A DNA stretch of 64,000 nucleotides from Pannonibacter sp. XCT-53 (GTDB taxonomy: Bacteria; Pseudomonadota; Alphaproteobacteria; Rhizobiales; Stappiaceae): contig NZ_JAABLQ010000002.1 in the NCBI RefSeq assembly GCF_009915765.1, positions 186,001-250,000 on the forward strand, given 5' to 3'. Made by a program: the position numbers and the translations under genes. The notes under the pieces were generated by a model. The model was not told the DNA's origin, did no database searches, and was given only the letters and a program-made list of their open reading frames with translations. Positions within the stretch are counted from its first letter, which is position 1. Every line of letters starts with the position of its first letter. This document shows, piece by piece, positions 13,284-20,777 of the stretch.

Positions 13284-14093
13284 TCAGGCGGCCGGAACCG
13301 CAGCCAGTTCCTTCAGGACAAGCTCGTGCAGCCGGGGGTCGCCACTGGCCAGAATCCGGCCGCCATCGACCGGCGAGCCGCCTGTCCAGCTGGTCACGAT
13401 CCCCCCTGCGCCCTCGATGATCGGCACCAGCGCGACGATGTCGTAAGCCTGGAGGCCGCTCTCGATCACAAGGTCGGCCAGGCCGGCGGCGACCATGCAA
13501 TAGGCGTAGCAGTCGGTGCCATAACGGGCGAGACGGGTCTGCGCCTCGATCCGGTCATAGGCTGCCAGTTCGACCGGCTTGAAGATGCGCGGTGTCGTCG
13601 TGAACAGCACCGCGTCGGACAGGCTGGCGCAGGCGCGGGTCTTCAGCTGACGCGTGCCCAGTGGGCCGCTGTACCATGCAGACTTGCCGTCACCGGCATA
13701 GGCCTCGTTCACATAGGGCTGCACCATCATCCCGAGCGCCGGCCGGTTGGCCTGCTTCAGGCCGATCAGCGTGCCCCAGGTCGGCAGTCCCGTGATGAAG
13801 GAGCGCGTGCCGTCGATCGGATCCAGCACCCAGACCTCGTCCGCATCGGTGTTCTCCGGACCATACTCCTCTCCCAGGATGCCATGCCGCGGGTACTCGG
13901 CATTGATCAGCGCCCGCATGGCGGCCTCGCCGGCCCGGTCACCGGCCGTCACGGGATCGAAGCCGCCATCGAGCTTGTTGTCGATTGCCCCGTTGGTGCG
14001 GAAATGCGGCAGGATGGCCTCACCTGCGGCCCGAGCCAGGCGTTCCAGGAACGGATACAAGCTGTGCTCAATTTGCATGTCAGGTTTGCGCAT
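13284..14093 (-). CDS. hisN: Histidinol-phosphatase, IMPase family
   Basis: A 269-aa inositol-monophosphatase-fold enzyme. The metal-binding motifs GEEYGPENTDAD, WVLDPIDGTRSF and AYDIVALVPIIEGAGG are present. The sequence matches the HisN subgroup, which removes phosphate from histidinol phosphate in histidine synthesis, better than the SuhB type found elsewhere in this window (58690-59484). The start at 14093 or an internal Met five codons later are both possible. It sits divergently beside the sRNA locus. Confidence 0.85.
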   Translation of the reverse strand: MRKPDMQIEHSLYPFLERLARAAGEAILPHFRTNGAIDNKLDGGFDPVTAGDRAGEAAMRALINAEYPRHGILGEEYGPENTDADEVWVLDPIDGTRSFITGLPTWGTLIGLKQANRPALGMMVQPYVNEAYAGDGKSAWYSGPLGTRQLKTRACASLSDAVLFTTTPRIFKPVELAAYDRIEAQTRLARYGTDCYAYCMVAAGLADLVIESGLQAYDIVALVPIIEGAGGIVTSWTGGSPVDGGRILASGDPRLHELVLKELAAVPAA

Positions 14094-14258
14094 GGTGCAT
14101 GGCCCAAAGTCTGCGCCGCAAGAACTTGCGGATCGGGTGAGAGTCCGGCGCCGGGAACCCTATTTATTTCAGGCTTCTAATAAAATCCCGGCTGGCTCCT
14201 TTGTAACCCTGCGCTTCCTTTGGCGTCAAAGGCAAAGGCGCGGTGCGCTGCGGCCGGG

Positions 14259-14290
14259 CTTGACGTTTGTGCACTGCGATGCGACCTTAT
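14259..14290 (+). promoter_or_regulatory. Candidate promoter of the alpha-r8-like sRNA
   Basis: CTTGAC at 14259-14264 matches the alphaproteobacterial -35 consensus. A CCTTAT -10-like element follows after about 20 nt, longer than ideal. This would start the RNA near 14299. Confidence 0.45.
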
Positions 14291-14298
14291 TGCAGCGC

Positions 14299-14386
14299 GA
14301 TACGACGATCTTCGTCGTGGCGCCGCCCTCCTTGGGCGTTTCCTCCCTAGACTCGGGCCGCCTCGCTTGGGGCGGCCTTTTTTTTT
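14299..14386 (+). ncRNA. mmgR: Alpha-r8 / MmgR-like small RNA (suhB family)
   Basis: An independent sRNA unit of about 88 nt. It begins with a hairpin ACGACG-ATCTT-CGTCGT, then a small stem GCCC-TCCTT-GGGC, an unpaired TTTCCTCCCT stretch, and a strong terminator GGCCGCC/GGGCGGCC with nine T residues (14378-14386). The exposed TTTCCTCCCT motif and the three-stem layout match the trans-acting, Hfq-linked alpha-r8 family (MmgR in Sinorhizobium, Rfam suhB RNA). The CU-rich motif can pair with ribosome-binding sites. A monophosphatase gene (hisN) next to it also agrees with the family's name and context. Precise ends are not fixed. Confidence 0.75.
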
Positions 14387-14468
14387 GCCTGCGGAAGGGC
14401 TGTCGTGCCGGCGGGGTGCGGGCGGAGGCGTTGGGGCGGAGGCGTCTGGGCGGAGGGCAGGCGCTGAT

Positions 14469-15359
14469 CTACTCGGCCGCGAGACCGAGCGGGACGAGCG
14501 GGGCGTCGGGCATGGCGGTCAGGTCCGTCAGCACCGCCATCAGGTCCTCGGCCAGCGCCGCGAAGCCGGGCAGGGGCTCGTGCCGGACCTCATCCATGTA
14601 GAGACCGCGGTTGATCTCGAGCTGCAGCGCATGCAGCCCCTTGGCCGGGCGACCATAATGTTCGGTGATGAAGCCGCCGGCATAGGGCTTGTTGCGGCTG
14701 ACCGTGTAGCCGCGGGATTTCAGCAAGGTGGCGGCAAGGTCCGACAGTTCCACCGGACAGCTCGTGCCATAGCGGTCGCCCAGGATGAAATCCGGTCGGG
14801 TGCCCGTGGTCTGGCAGCGCACCGACGAGGGCATGGAGTGGCAATCGATCAGCACGGCATAGCCGAAGCGCACGTGGGTCTGGGCCAGCAGCCGCCGCAA
14901 CGTGTTGTGATAGGGCTTGTAGAGGGTCTCGATCCGCTCGAGGCCTTCCTCGACGGTGAGGCGCTGGGCGTAGATTTCCTGGGATTCGCTCACCACCCGG
15001 GCGATGGTGCCGAGCCCCCCGGCGACGCGCAGCGACCGCGTGTTGGCATAGGCCGGAAGGCGCCCGGTGAACATCTTCGGGTCCAGCTCGTAGGGCTCCC
15101 GGTTCACGTCCAGAAAGGCGCGGGGAAACAGGACCCGCAGCAGCGGAGCGCCCATCGGCACGACGCCGGCGAATAGGGCGTCGACAAACGCATCCTCGGA
15201 CCGGCGAATCGCAAGCCGGTCCAGCCGCGAGGCATCCAGAAAATCCTGCGGATAGCAGCACCCCGAGTGGGGCGAGTTGAAGACGAAGGGCAGGCGCTGC
15301 TCGGCGGGCGCGAGGATCTCGAAGGGGGGCTGGTCCCTGAAGTCGGTGACTATCCTCAT
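14469..15359 (-). CDS. N-formylglutamate amidohydrolase family protein
   Basis: A 296-aa protein of the N-formylglutamate amidohydrolase (HutG-type) family, which releases formate and glutamate from N-formylglutamate in histidine breakdown. Metal-site motifs are visible: NSPHSG near residue 30, DVNREPYELDP and IDCHSMP. No other hut genes are close, so a different N-acyl substrate is possible. A second, shorter member lies at 22183-22977. Confidence 0.85.
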   Translation of the reverse strand: MRIVTDFRDQPPFEILAPAEQRLPFVFNSPHSGCCYPQDFLDASRLDRLAIRRSEDAFVDALFAGVVPMGAPLLRVLFPRAFLDVNREPYELDPKMFTGRLPAYANTRSLRVAGGLGTIARVVSESQEIYAQRLTVEEGLERIETLYKPYHNTLRRLLAQTHVRFGYAVLIDCHSMPSSVRCQTTGTRPDFILGDRYGTSCPVELSDLAATLLKSRGYTVSRNKPYAGGFITEHYGRPAKGLHALQLEINRGLYMDEVRHEPLPGFAALAEDLMAVLTDLTAMPDAPLVPLGLAAE

Positions 15360-15576
15360 TCATCCCTCGTCCCGGGTGGCGGCCTCGCTCTCCCCAACGC
15401 ACTGCAAGATCACGCAAGTTTCCAACGAATCGGCGGCTCTGTCCACACCTGAGACGGCTATGGGGGCTGCCGGCGGCTTCACTCTATCTTTACGGCGAGC
15501 TGAAACACTAAAATGCAGCGAAATGGCCGGCCGGCTGGCTGGTCCTGGATCATTCGGAGTTTGACGGTTGTCCCAC

Positions 15577-15936
15577 ATGTCGCGAATTCTTTTGGCGGAA
15601 GATGACAATGACATGCGCCGCTTCCTGGCCAAGGCGCTGGAGAATGCAGGCCACGACGTCGTGTCCTTCGACAACGGCAAGAGCGCCTACGAGCGGCTGC
15701 GGGAAGAACCCTTCGCGCTTCTTCTGACCGACATCGTGATGCCCGAGATGGACGGCATCGAGCTGGCGCGCCGCGCGACGCAGCTGGATCCGGACCTGAA
15801 GGTCATGTTCATCACGGGCTTTGCCGCCGTCGCGCTGAACCCGGATTCCAACGCCCCGAAGGACGCCAAGGTCCTGTCCAAGCCGTTCCACCTCAAGGAT
15901 CTTGTCCAGGAAGTGGAGCGGATGCTCGCCGCCTGA
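15577..15936 (+). CDS. cpdR: Response regulator CpdR
   Basis: A 119-aa single receiver domain with the acidic pair in LLAEDDNDMR, phospho-acceptor Asp in LLLTDIVMPEMDG, and Lys in VLSKPFHLKDLV. The C-terminal pattern GFAAVALNP and SKPFHLKDLV is characteristic of CpdR, which when unphosphorylated activates ClpXP for degradation of CtrA and other cell-cycle proteins. I use the ATG; the frame could open three codons earlier at a TTG. rcdA, a partner in this pathway, lies elsewhere in the window. Confidence 0.92.
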   Translation: MSRILLAEDDNDMRRFLAKALENAGHDVVSFDNGKSAYERLREEPFALLLTDIVMPEMDGIELARRATQLDPDLKVMFITGFAAVALNPDSNAPKDAKVLSKPFHLKDLVQEVERMLAA

Positions 15937-15997
15937 GGCGACTTTCCACAGGTGGCGGTGCCGGTGCAGATTGTTTGACGGTTCCGTGAAAAGGGCT

Positions 15998-16026
15998 CTT
16001 GCACAGACCCCGGATACCCGTTATAC
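15998..16026 (+). promoter_or_regulatory. Probable tRNA-Val promoter
   Basis: CTTGCA, 17 nt, TTATAC fits the alphaproteobacterial sigma-70 pattern (CTTGAC-N17-CTATAT). It lies about 45 nt before the tRNA gene. Confidence 0.6.
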
Positions 16027-16069
16027 GCACCTCCACCGCAGCGCTCCGGCGCTTGGTTCCGAAGTTTTC

Positions 16070-16144
<75 letters not shown>

Positions 16145-16243
16145 TTCTTGCGGACGGGAAAGCGAAAGCTTTCCCCGACGCGGGTAGCGGGAAGTCTCCA
16201 AGGCGCGCCGTCGCGCCGGAGGATGTCCCTCCGCCAGTCCATG

Positions 16244-16269
16244 CGGGCGCTCTGGCGCCCGTTTCTTTT
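16244..16269 (+). terminator. Terminator after tRNA-Val
   Basis: Stem CGGGCGC / GCGCCCG with a short loop, followed by TTTCTTTT. It lies about 100 nt after the tRNA and before rpmJ. Confidence 0.7.
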
Positions 16270-16304
16270 GAGTAGATAAGCAGGGCCCTTCCGGGGACAG
16301 AACG

Positions 16305-16430
16305 ATGAAGATCAAGAACTCGCTCAAGGCGCTGATGGCTCGTCACCGGGAAAACCGCATGGTTCGCCGCAAGGGTCGCGTCTACATCATCAACAAGAAG
16401 AACCCGCGCTACAAGGCCCGCCAGGGCTGA
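16305..16430 (+). CDS. rpmJ: 50S ribosomal protein L36 (bL36)
   Basis: A 41-aa basic ribosomal protein starting [18 protein letters not shown] and ending [12 protein letters not shown]. It lacks the zinc-binding Cys/His set of classical 37-38-aa L36, so it is the cysteine-free, longer type (YkgO-like) usual in alphaproteobacteria. The ribosome site is weak (GGGGACAG). The strong hairpin after the stop is its terminator and overlaps the next gene's start. Confidence 0.93.
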   Translation: MKIKNSLKALMARHRENRMVRRKGRVYIINKKNPRYKARQG

Positions 16431-16484
16431 GCCGGGGTTGGCTCGCGGTTTCGTGAGCCCGCTTGTCGACATCAAGGATTGACC

Positions 16485-16525
16485 GCCGCATGGGGCTAAG
16501 GATACTTGGCCCCATGCGGCTTTTC
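16485..16525 (+). terminator. rpmJ terminator overlapping the next start codon
   Basis: A perfect 12-bp stem (GCCGCATGGGGC / GCCCCATGCGGC) with a 12-nt loop is followed by TTTTCTC. The AAGGA in the loop and the ATG in the descending arm (16514) are the likely ribosome site and start of the downstream TPR gene, so terminator and translation start share one hairpin. Confidence 0.8.
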
Positions 16526-17155
16526 TCGTTCCTGATTTGCTTTCTCGTCGTCCTGGCTCCGATCGCGGGCCGGGCGCAGACCGTTCCGCCCGGGGCCACC
16601 GAGCCGAAGGCGGAGGATCTCGGCACCTTGCCGGAGGCGCCGGCCGAGGACGAGCCGAAAGCGCGTGCTGCCGAGGAACCACCGCTGGAGACGCTGTATC
16701 GGCAGCTGGCCGGGAGCGGCGACGAGGCGGAGGCACGGCGGATTGCCCGCTCGATCCAGATCCTCTGGCTGAAATCCGGCAGCGACACGGTCGACCTGCT
16801 GATGGAACGGGCCGCCCAGGCGCTGAAGGCCGACAACTATCCGCTCGCCCTCGACCTGCTCGACACTGTCGTGACGTTGAAACCGGCTTATGCGGAGGGC
16901 TGGAACCGCCGCGCGACGGTCTATTACATGCGTCAGGACTTCGGCCGGTCGCTGGCCGACATCGAGCGCGTGCTGGCCCTCGAACCCCGCCACTGGGGCG
17001 CGCTTTCCGGCCTCGGCATCATCCAGCGGCAGCTCGACCAGGACCAGCGCGCGCTGGCCACGTTCCGGAAGGTGCTGGAGGTCTATCCCCTGCTCGACAG
17101 CGCCCGGAAGGCCGTCGAGGAGCTGGAAAAGGACCTTGCGGGCGAGCCGACCTGA
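16514..17155 (+). CDS. Periplasmic TPR-repeat protein
   Basis: A 213-aa exported protein with TPR motifs. The chosen start gives a clear signal peptide (MRLFSFLICFLVVLAP, cleavage near GRAQ). A Pro/Glu-rich linker (25-60) follows, then helical repeats from about 65, with clear TPR-type segments ALDLLDTVVTLKPAYAEGWN, RSLADIERVLALEPRHWGAL and ALATFRKVLEVYPLLDSA. Starts further upstream (16490, 16463) would spoil the signal peptide. Function unknown. The start codon lies inside the rpmJ terminator stem. Confidence 0.85.
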   Translation: MRLFSFLICFLVVLAPIAGRAQTVPPGATEPKAEDLGTLPEAPAEDEPKARAAEEPPLETLYRQLAGSGDEAEARRIARSIQILWLKSGSDTVDLLMERAAQALKADNYPLALDLLDTVVTLKPAYAEGWNRRATVYYMRQDFGRSLADIERVLALEPRHWGALSGLGIIQRQLDQDQRALATFRKVLEVYPLLDSARKAVEELEKDLAGEPT

Positions 17156-17312
17156 CGCGCCTGCCCCAGCCAGTGTCCGAGGCCAGACCCCGGTTTTCGT
17201 CCGCACCCGGATCCAGGTCCACACCGGGGCAGAGGCGGGGGCAACGCCCTGAACCTTTGCCCGCCGATCCGCGTAGACAGGCAGACGCCGCGCGCGTCGG
17301 CCGGAGCCCGCA

Positions 17313-18335
17313 ATGTTTCCAGTTCTCATCGTGATCCTCGTCCTGGCCCTGGTGCTTGCCCTGGTGCTGGCCCTGTTTCTGGCCGGCTACACGGAGTTGC
17401 GACGCCGGCAGATCCAGCGCCGCAACCCGCCTGCAGGGATCCTGCTGCAGGTGGACGGGGCGCAGGTGCATGTGATCGAGGACGGCGGTCAGGCTGACCC
17501 CGGGGCGCCCGTGGTGCTGTTCGTGCATGGCGCCAGCGGCAACGGGCAGGACCTGCGCCTTGCCTTCTCGGGTCTGCTGCCCGAGGCGGTGCGGTGTGTC
17601 TACATCGACCGGCCCGGCCTTGGTCATTCCGACCGGCGGTTGCCGGCCGATGCGGCGCCCCGCGACCAGGCGCGCCGTCTGCTGGCGACCATGACCGCCC
17701 TCGGGCATGAGGTCTTCACCGTGGTCGGCCACTCCTTCGGCGCCGCCGTTGCCGCCGCCATGGCCCTGGAGGCGCCCGCCAGGGTGCAGGCGCTTGTCTT
17801 CCTGGCTCCGGCGACTCATCCCTGGAACGGCAAGGTGGCCTGGTACTACCGGCTGTCGGCGCTGCCGGTGATCGGCTGGCTGTTCTGCCGGGTGATTGCG
17901 CTGCCCGTGGCCGAGCGCGTCGCGCCCCTGTCGATGCGGCACGTCTTTGCCCCCGATCCTGTTCCCCCGGCCTATGACGCGCGGATCGGGCTGGAGCTTC
18001 TGTTCCGCCCGGAGAGCTTCCGTTCCAACGCCTGCGATCTGGCCGCCTTCAACCGGCATCTGGCGGATCAGGCGCGGCTTTACCCCCGGATCGGGCAGCC
18101 GGCCGTCATCGTCACGGGCGATCAGGACGGGGTCGTGTGGCCGAGCATCCATTCGCGTGGCCTCAAGCGGGACTTGCCGGCGGCGCGGCTGATCGAACTT
18201 CCGGGGGCAGGGCACATGCCCCAGCACGCCCATGCCGCAGAGATCGCGGCACATATACTGACCCTTGCCGACGGGACGAGGGCGCTGCAGCCGGCGGGGG
18301 GCGAGCCGGCCCCCGGCGCCGGGCGCCCGAGTTGA
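17313..18335 (+). CDS. Membrane-anchored alpha/beta hydrolase
   Basis: A 340-aa alpha/beta hydrolase with an N-terminal membrane anchor (residues 3-25, Leu/Val/Ala only, with a repeated LVLAL pattern). Fold motifs: oxyanion HGASGNGQDL, YIDRPGLGHSD, nucleophile elbow GHSFGAA, Asp in TGDQDGVV and His in GAGHMPQH, giving a complete catalytic triad. It is probably an esterase or lipase facing the periplasm; substrate unknown. It converges on pyk. Confidence 0.85.
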   Translation: MFPVLIVILVLALVLALVLALFLAGYTELRRRQIQRRNPPAGILLQVDGAQVHVIEDGGQADPGAPVVLFVHGASGNGQDLRLAFSGLLPEAVRCVYIDRPGLGHSDRRLPADAAPRDQARRLLATMTALGHEVFTVVGHSFGAAVAAAMALEAPARVQALVFLAPATHPWNGKVAWYYRLSALPVIGWLFCRVIALPVAERVAPLSMRHVFAPDPVPPAYDARIGLELLFRPESFRSNACDLAAFNRHLADQARLYPRIGQPAVIVTGDQDGVVWPSIHSRGLKRDLPAARLIELPGAGHMPQHAHAAEIAAHILTLADGTRALQPAGGEPAPGAGRPS

Positions 18336-18377
18336 AGACGCGCCGAAGCGGACGAAACGGACAAAAGGAAGCCGCCC

Positions 18378-18407
18378 AAAAAGAAACGGCCCGCCGGAGC
18401 GGGCCGT
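18378..18407 (-). terminator. Distal copy of the pyk terminator (with U-tract)
   Basis: Read on the minus strand, the hairpin ACGGCCCGCT...GCGGGCCGT (18386-18407) is followed by TTTCTTTTT. It is identical to the hairpin at 18660-18681 on the other side of the inserted element, and only this copy has the U-tract. Confidence 0.85.
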
Positions 18408-18659
18408 CAGACCACTGACAAACTTCGGAGTTTCGTCAGTCTGCCGTCATTCCGGACAAGGTGAGCGTTCAGCGAACCGCAGGTCCGGAATCCAGCATGT
18501 CAGTGCGAGCGCAAGCGAGCCCAAAACCAAGTCAATTCGTACGGCTTGCGACCGACAGGTGTGTCGCGCTTCGCGCGGCTGATATCTGGATCCCGGCTCG
18601 GCGCTTCGCTGACGCTCAGCTGGGCCGGGATGACTGTGAGTAAGTTTGTCAGCAGTCTG
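18408..18659 (-). mobile_element. Terminator-inserted element, copy 1 (252 bp)
   Basis: A non-coding element between two identical 22-bp copies of the pyk terminator hairpin. Its ends are terminal inverted repeats: CAGACCACTGACAAACTT on the left and the complement of CAGACTGCTGACAAACTT on the right (16 of 18 match). The core runs from GTCATCCCGG to CCGGAATGAC in minus-strand reading and is rich in nested palindromes. By eye it is nearly identical to the elements at 23735-24003 and 56048-56299. The ORFs through it are repetitive peptides without family features. No transposase is encoded, so it would need one in trans. Confidence 0.85.
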
Positions 18660-18681
18660 ACGGCCCGCCGGAGCGGGCCGT
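18660..18681 (-). repeat. Proximal duplicate of the pyk terminator hairpin
   Basis: An exact 22-bp copy of the stem-loop at 18386-18407. It is the first hairpin met by transcription leaving pyk but has no U-tract, since the inserted element follows directly. It looks like a target-site duplication. Confidence 0.85.
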
Positions 18682-18806
18682 GTGATGTCGGGTGAGGCCT
18701 GTCTCATGCCAGGCCCCAGGGAGACTGGCGCCTCATCCCCTGACCTGCCCGATCGCTCCCCGGGGATGCCGGGTCCGCAACGGGCCGGTCGCGGGGACCG
18801 CGCGTC

Positions 18807-20243
18807 TCAGAGACCGGACTTGCCGTCGCTGCCGACGAAGGCGATGCGCAGCATGTTGGTCGAGCCCGGTGTGCCGAAGGGCACGCCGGCGGTGATGATG
18901 ATCCGCTGGCCCGGCTTGGCGAACTCTTCCTGATGCGAGATGCGGCAGGCGCGATCCACCATGTCGTTCTCGTCATTGGCGTCGGAGCTGACCACGCAGT
19001 GCAGGCCCCAGGCGAGCGCCAGACGACGGGCGGTGCCCACCACGGGCGACAGGGCGATCACCGGCGTCGACGGCCGCTCGCGCGCTGCCCTGAGGCCAGT
19101 CGCGCCAGAGGACGTGTAGCAGACCACGGCAGCCAGGTTCAGCGTCTCGGCAATCTGCCGGGCCGCCGCCGAGATGGCATCGGCACCGGTCGCTTCCGGG
19201 TCGGTGCGCTGCGCGTGGATGATGCTGCGGTAGTTGCCGTCCTGCTCCACCTGCTGGGCGATCTTGTCCATGGTGGCGACCGCCTCGATCGGGAACTGTC
19301 CGGCTGCCGATTCGGCCGAGAGCATCACGGCGTCGGCCCCCTCGAACACGGCGGTGGCCACGTCGGAGACTTCGGCGCGGGTCGGGACCGGCGCGGTGAT
19401 CATGGATTCCAGCATCTGCGTGGCCACGACCACCGGCTTGCCGGCGCGGCGGGCTGCACGCGTGATGCGCTTCTGCAGACCCGGCACCTGTTCCAGCGGC
19501 ATTTCCACGCCGAGGTCGCCACGGGCCACCATCAGCGCGTCGGACAGCTCGATGATCTCGGCCAGACGGTCGATGGCCTGCGGCTTCTCGATCTTGGCCA
19601 GGATGCCGGCGCGGCCGCGCACGATCTTGCGCACCTCGGCGATGTCGTCCGGACGCTGCACGAAGGAGAGGGCCACCCAGTCCACACCGGCCTCAAGGGC
19701 GGCGAGCACGTCGGCATGATCCTTCGCGGTCATGGCGCTCAGGTCGATCTCACTGTCGGGAACGCTGACGCCCTTCTTGTCGGACAGCTTGCCGCCCACC
19801 TCGACCCGCGTCAGGGCGCGGCTGGAGGTGCATTCGGTGACCAGCAGACGGATCTTGCCGTCGTCGAGCAGGAGCCGGTGCCCCGGCTTCAGCGCCTTCA
19901 GGATCTCCGGATGCGGCAGATGCACCCGCTGCACGTCGCCCGGGGTCGGATCGGCATCGAGGATGAAGCTCGCGCCTTCCTTGAGCATCACCGGACCCTC
20001 GGCAAACTTGCCGACGCGCAGCTTCGGGCCCTGGAGGTCGGCCAGGATGCCAATCGGCCGCTGGACCTTTTCCTCAACGGCACGGATCCGCCCGACCAGC
20101 TCGCGCATCAGGTCATGGCTCGAATGGCTCATGTTGATGCGGAACACATCTGCGCCGGCCCGATAGAGCTTCTCGATCATCTCCTGTTCGGAGGAAGACG
20201 GGCCCAAAGTTGCCAGAATTTTTACCCGCCGGTTACGCCTCAT
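18807..20243 (-). CDS. pyk: Pyruvate kinase
   Basis: A 478-aa enzyme making ATP and pyruvate from phosphoenolpyruvate and ADP, the last step of lower glycolysis / Entner-Doudoroff. Motifs: MRRNRRVKILATLGPSS, FRINMSHSSHD, DLQGPKLRVG, ILAKIEKPQAIDR with the catalytic Lys, MVARGDLGVEMP and AVMLSAESAAGQFP. Full length. Its start overlaps the stop of the upstream DUF1036 gene (ATGA), so they are coupled. Its terminator is the one split by the inserted element. Confidence 0.97.
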   Translation of the reverse strand: MRRNRRVKILATLGPSSSEQEMIEKLYRAGADVFRINMSHSSHDLMRELVGRIRAVEEKVQRPIGILADLQGPKLRVGKFAEGPVMLKEGASFILDADPTPGDVQRVHLPHPEILKALKPGHRLLLDDGKIRLLVTECTSSRALTRVEVGGKLSDKKGVSVPDSEIDLSAMTAKDHADVLAALEAGVDWVALSFVQRPDDIAEVRKIVRGRAGILAKIEKPQAIDRLAEIIELSDALMVARGDLGVEMPLEQVPGLQKRITRAARRAGKPVVVATQMLESMITAPVPTRAEVSDVATAVFEGADAVMLSAESAAGQFPIEAVATMDKIAQQVEQDGNYRSIIHAQRTDPEATGADAISAAARQIAETLNLAAVVCYTSSGATGLRAARERPSTPVIALSPVVGTARRLALAWGLHCVVSSDANDENDMVDRACRISHQEEFAKPGQRIIITAGVPFGTPGSTNMLRIAFVGSDGKSGL

Positions 20244-20686
20244 CGCCCACCTGTCCCCTGTTGTACCGGTTCCGTCAATTGAACCGTCCAGTTACTCTGC
20301 TCGCCTGTGTCGATCTCGAAAAATCCGGTGCGCTCATAACCGCGCGCCACACAGTCCTCAATTCCGCGAATCGTGAATTCCTTTTCGCGGGTACACATGT
20401 ACGCGCGTCCACCCCATTCGCCAAACTGATCGTAATCCACCGCGTAAATGTAATAGTAGCGTGACACAAGGGCACCCGGCACGAGAACTTCGCAACTGTT
20501 CGGTCCGAGGTTCCACCATCCTTCGGTAACCCAGTCGGCCTTGTCCTTGTATCCGATGGCAACGCCAACCTGACTTTCGGTCTTGTTGCAAAGACGGAGG
20601 TCGGCGCGCGCATCATCTGCCAGTAAAGCGGTGAGGAAGAAAGCACAGAGGCACAGTACGCAGCGCATCAGGACACGGCTCAACAT
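20240..20686 (-). CDS. DUF1036 secreted protein
   Basis: About 148 aa with an N-terminal signal peptide (VLMRCVLCLCAFFLTALLA, cleavage near ARA-DL) and a DUF1036 domain (LRLCNKTESQVGVAIGYK, EGWWNLGPNSCEVLV, YYYIYAVD, MCTREKEFTI). Cysteines in the mature part may form disulfides. Function unknown; the DUF1036-pyk pairing is common in alphaproteobacteria. The frame opens at 20728; 20686 and 20668 are also possible starts and none has a strong ribosome site. Confidence 0.8.
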   Translation of the reverse strand: MLSRVLMRCVLCLCAFFLTALLADDARADLRLCNKTESQVGVAIGYKDKADWVTEGWWNLGPNSCEVLVPGALVSRYYYIYAVDYDQFGEWGGRAYMCTREKEFTIRGIEDCVARGYERTGFFEIDTGEQSNWTVQLTEPVQQGTGGR

Positions 20687-20777
20687 GGCCGTATCGCGTG
20701 CGCCTCGACGATCCCCTTCGTTTTTCATTCGTCTCGCTCGTCTCGCGGCGTTCGTTTAAATCGTTTTGCGTGGCGGT

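Noticed and set aside
15360..15576. Search for a CtrA box upstream of cpdR
   Set aside because: No TTAA-N7-TTAA-like site was found.
18447..18707. Small ORFs with HSGPAERQRSAEPGSR-type peptides in all element copies
   Set aside because: They arise from the palindromic DNA in several frames, have no ribosome sites and differ at the ends in each copy.
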